64,000 nucleotides of DNA, from positions 62,001 to 126,000 of the forward strand of contig JARBJD010000057.1 in NCBI GenBank assembly GCA_033064195.1, given 5' to 3'. Of the stretch, positions 60,645 through 64,000 are shown one piece after another (positions within the stretch are counted from its first letter, which is position 1; each line of letters starts with the position of its first letter). A model generated the notes under the pieces. That model worked only from the letters and a program-made list of their open reading frames with translations. It was not told the origin of the DNA and did no database searches. Made by a program: the position numbers and the translations under genes. Source of the DNA: Blattamonas nauphoetae (Eukaryota > Preaxostyla > Oxymonadida).

Positions 60645-62244
60645 CCATCATCAACTATATCCGACCTCCATCCTGAATCATGCCTTCTCGACATCCATTT
60701 CTCTCACACTACGCATCACTCTCACTGTAGTTTCTTACTTTCCTCTCGTCGTTCTTCTTTTCACTCACCGCACGAATCAACCATGTCATCAACTTATCCA
60801 CTTCAGTCTGTCCTCGTTTCCATCTTCAGATAGCCAATATTTCCATCATCATTTCCAGCCTCTTCTTTCACTCTTTCTTTCTTAGCATCGCACATGCAAG
60901 GATGAGAGTCTGTTCTCATCTCACCACACTTGAGATGGGATTCATCATTCAACAGCCTCTGTTCAAGACGATTTTGCATTTCATAAAAATATCAACAGGA
61001 ATGATATCAACACATCATCACACTTGCACAAGTCAGAACAGTTCGTCACATCCTCACTTCACGAATTCGTACATATCACAACGAGAGTGTGAATGGCTAT
61101 CCACACACCCTCCTTCTTTTCCTCTCATTTCATCGTATCATGTTCATTGAATAGACTTGAACAACCATGTGTCGTTCTGATTTATAAACTCTTTCGGTGG
61201 AGTTAATTAATAAATCAACGTGAAAATGACAGTCAATCAACGACAATATAGTCAATGGTTTGATCAAGTCAGATCAGCGAAATGTTGTTGCACAATGATA
61301 AAACATGAGTTGACAATATGTCTCGATTCTTTTGAAAACCCACACTGGTTTCACTGCTCTTCCTACCGAATTTTAGCTCTTATCCTTCCAGGCACCACTT
61401 TCTCTCATCATACGACAGGGCTTGAAGGTATCCAAAGGTTGTTTATTTTCATCGTCTTATCACCAAATGACGTTCTTCTCTTAAAGTTGTCTTCATTCAT
61501 CCAAATGCCTCCAAATGGACGAAAACAAGACTCTGTTCCAACAATTCATCAGTTTGACATAATCTTGTTCATTTTTGACTTCCAATTCCATTCAGATCAC
61601 TCGAAAAAGATGCCATCTTTGTCCGTCTCCCAAATTCAAGAACCTGGTGCTAACATGGTTCTCAGAGCCACGAAACAGTACCAATCATCATATAAAAGTG
61701 GGTATGAGATTCAGAAAAGAAGATCGCATCGAGGGTATCTATATGGACGATTGAAGACGATCTCTTTCAAAAATTGGTATATTTGTCCTTGTTTTGGACA
61801 AATGATCAACCTCTTATAATTATTGAAGCAATATGTGCAAAGATTTTCAATGGCATCATTTCCTCCATTTTTTCAAGATACAGGCAGAAATTTTGATTCT
61901 CCATAACCGAACACACTTTTTGGAAGCATTTCACTCTCCACACTTAAGTAAATCCTGAAATGCGACAAAAAGAGTGTCAAATTGGGGTTCTGATGAAACC
62001 TCATTTCTCATCGCGATCGAACCTCTCTAACACAATAAACCACGTTTCACTCATGGTTTCTAGATGTTAAACAATTCAGAGAAAAATAAAAAAGTGAAAC
62101 CAACTATTGTGATTTGTGGGTTTTCAAAAGTATTGAGACACATGGGTCAGAAATTCTAACAATTTTGTATTTGCTCCACCACGCATTTCCGGACTTTCGG
62201 AGATAATCACGAATTCCAAAACAAATCATCGCAACAAGACGAAA
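60645..62244. other. Intergenic with one weak gene candidate
   Basis: A pyrimidine-rich 3' flank of the giant gene is followed by AT-rich DNA. The only candidate is listed separately at 61226-61653. No repeat or RNA gene is seen in the rest. Confidence 0.4.
61226..61653 (+). CDS. Possible two-exon small gene, unrecognised
   Basis: The ATG at 61226 opens a frame through SFENPHWFHCSSYRILALI and MPPNGRKQDSVPTIHQ. A 44-nt GT-AG intron (61552-61595, acceptor CCATTCAG) leads in phase to SLEKDAIFVRLPNSRTWC and a stop at 61651-61653. The intron size fits the other genes. No domain is recognised and the codon pattern is only moderately gene-like. Confidence 0.28.
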
Positions 62245-63680
62245 ATGACCGCCGGACAACCCCCGCGGCGGACCCACCAGCCTAGGTTGGCCCCGCCGTC
62301 AAATAAATTTGCATCCACATTTGCACCAGTGTTGCACAGTATTGTTGGAGAAAAGAAGGAAAAGACTGAACCCAGGCGTCAGAACCGTAGAAATGAACGA
62401 GAAAGGCTCATCGATTCCGACTCCAATTCCGATAGTTCAGATGAAAAGACATCACAACTTCTGTTGGAGAAACGAAAGCGGATCCCTCCAAAACCCACAC
62501 AGACTCAAAAGAAAGTGAAACACAAAAGAAAGACCGATGGATCAGCACAAATCGATTTCAAGAGTGACCTTTCAGAGTCTGATACTCGCTTACACCTTGT
62601 CCCATCTCAACCACATCAGAATCTTCGCAGCTATGCCTGAACGTCGCAGAAATTGATTCAGATGTATATCCCAAAGGTGTCTCTCGATTGGCTATCGTCA
62701 ACGCTCCCATCAGAAGTCCTAGACGATGTTAGAGGATCAACTGAGTATCTCCGCCCGGCATTCAAAATCGCCAGCAAGACAAAAGACGTCCTTCGCCCCA
62801 ACGACATGCCTGGAAAGATTGATACTATTGCGAGGTCGGCAGTTGACAGCCTTCTCGTCGCCCTCTCAGCCTTGTCTTAATTGCTCGTTAGCATGAAAAG
62901 AATAGACGGACCTGATGAACTACTACGACGATGGACGCAAGTCACGTGCTGTGTCGCAGATGCTGTTACAACAGTTCAGGCTCAGCGATATCTGCGGAAT
63001 ACGAACTGGACTGTTGTTGCCCAAGCACTTGAGATCCAAACTGAAGTTGGAGAACCACAAGTAGTCGATCCAACCCAACGCAATCCATTGATGAAACACA
63101 GACTGAAGACACAGTTGGAACGATGCCTTTTGGTGTCAAGCATGCCGCGCGCGTGTTCACCAAAATCCTCCCTCCAGCGATAGTCCACATCCGTCAACGG
63201 TGGAACCTGCGAGTTTTGGCATACGTGGACGACATCATCCTTCTCCACCAGAACTCAACACATCTCAGTGCAGTCACGTTGGAAGTGTAACAGTTCCTGA
63301 AGGGCCTGAGTTGGTTGGTGGCAGAGTACAAGTTGATTTTGAAACCAACCCAACAGCCAGACTCCCTGGGATGGAGTCTCAACTTGAAGGAGGGCACATT
63401 CAGACTCACCCACATGGAAGAAATGTCAGAAGGAAATCAACTAGATGACCACGGCACCACCTCGAAGGAAATATGATATCATGTGGAACAAAGAGCTTCT
63501 ATTCAAATGGTCTTCACCTGTTTGAGACAGGCCGAACAACAGAGACTCACGTGGGATTCGGTGACGTGGAAGCTCGATGTTGAGCCACCAAGAGCTGAGC
63601 TACTCGTGTCAGTGAAACAGAACATTCTCAGCAAAGTTCACAGAACTTTATCGTTTCGGGAAAACCCGAGAATCCAATAA
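62245..63680 (+). mobile_element. Broken DIRS-like (tyrosine-recombinase type) retroelement fossil
   Basis: The order of parts is a basic, Ser/Asp-rich first region like a DIRS gag (62245-62640), a helical region (62653-62880), and reverse-transcriptase sequence around 63120-63440 with the YVDD active-site box and a downstream LGWSL pattern typical of DIRS/Ngaro reverse transcriptases. A short further piece extends to 63680. RNase H, recombinase and terminal repeats are not recognisable, so the copy is truncated and carries several breaks. The recognisable motif suggests moderate age. The family call rests on motif spacing only. Confidence 0.55.
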
Positions 63681-63800
63681 AAACGCGAGAATGTCCGGTC
63701 TCCTCGGAATTTCACCCATTTTCATTTCACTCGTTTTTTTCGATGAATTTTCCATTCTCTTTTTTTAAATTACACAAAATCCAGAAGTGAAGAGTGATAA

Positions 63801-64000
63801 ATGGTGTTTAAAAACTTTGATAGTTGTGGGTTGATGGTCCATACTGCTGTCAGAGACGGTTTTACTGCTCCTCGTCATCGTCGTGTACCACCTGAATGTG
63901 AGATTTTTGTTGTTCATGAAGGGGAAAATCTGGTGTTGATTCCTCTCTCTTGCATGGTTGGATTGGCAGAGAGAGGCATACATCTTTGGAAGCTGGCATT
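63801..64000 (+). CDS. ORF running off the right edge, unrecognised (partial)
   Basis: From ATG 63801 the frame stays open for 66 codons to the end of the window (MVFKNFDSCGLMVHTAV, then CEIFVVHEGENLVLIPL). An upstream stop (GATAA) lies immediately before. Codons are T-rich compared with neighbouring genes. It could be a new gene or part of a mobile element; no domain is recognised. Confidence 0.3.
   Translation, partial: MVFKNFDSCGLMVHTAVRDGFTAPRHRRVPPECEIFVVHEGENLVLIPLSCMVGLAERGIHLWKLA

Noticed and set aside
1-64000. tRNA, rRNA or CRISPR-like arrays
   Set aside because: No cloverleaf with a convincing B box, no rRNA-like sequence and no regularly spaced short repeats were found by eye.

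Overview
The window is protist nuclear DNA, most consistent with an oxymonad (Preaxostyla, Metamonada) of the Blattamonas type. This is inference from four things: the standard genetic code; many short GT-AG introns of 32-139 nt in the housekeeping-like genes; very large surface-protein genes that are nearly intronless; and helical-repeat/SPRY-like genes of a style I associate with that lineage. I see nothing prokaryotic and no tRNA or rRNA gene.

Layout. 1-7254 is an inverted duplication. The last 1.23 kb of a receptor-like gene lies at the left edge (+ strand) and again, almost identical, as the 3' end of a full gene on the - strand. Between the arms are a TPX2-family gene (+, seven exons) and an FG-nucleoporin-like gene (-), tail to tail, whose upstream regions are diverged inverted copies of each other. 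The - strand receptor gene (5956-12324) is split by an 860-bp TIR element with a 4-bp target duplication. Removing the element plus one target copy restores the reading frame exactly. 12984-18242 (-) is a secreted relative. 18290-21900 holds an integrase-bearing fossil with a duplicated 721-bp segment. 22190-28640 is gene-poor: two fragmentary helical-repeat genes, a small spliced candidate, and a clear 361-aa GPI-type surface protein with biased codons. 28649-34065 (+) is a decaying family member. 34349-39050 (-) holds two intron-rich helical-repeat genes, one ending in a coiled coil and a SPRY-like domain. 39542-44853 (-) and 44959-48750 (+) are divergent receptors sharing a 105-bp intergenic region. 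49656-60644 (+) encodes a 3,662-aa receptor. The right end has a DIRS-like retroelement fossil and an ORF running off the edge.

Central theme. Six loci belong to one surface-protein superfamily: signal peptide, right-handed beta-helix tracts started by a Cys-containing initiator motif, repeated ~95-aa beta-sandwich modules (EPARI motif), and usually a membrane-proximal module and one transmembrane helix. Three of them (four counting the duplicate) end in a cytoplasmic kinase-like domain. It keeps the APE, alpha-F and RP-S landmarks of the kinase C-lobe but lacks an N-lobe, HRD and DFG. I read these as C-lobe-only receptor pseudokinases, the most interesting system in the window.
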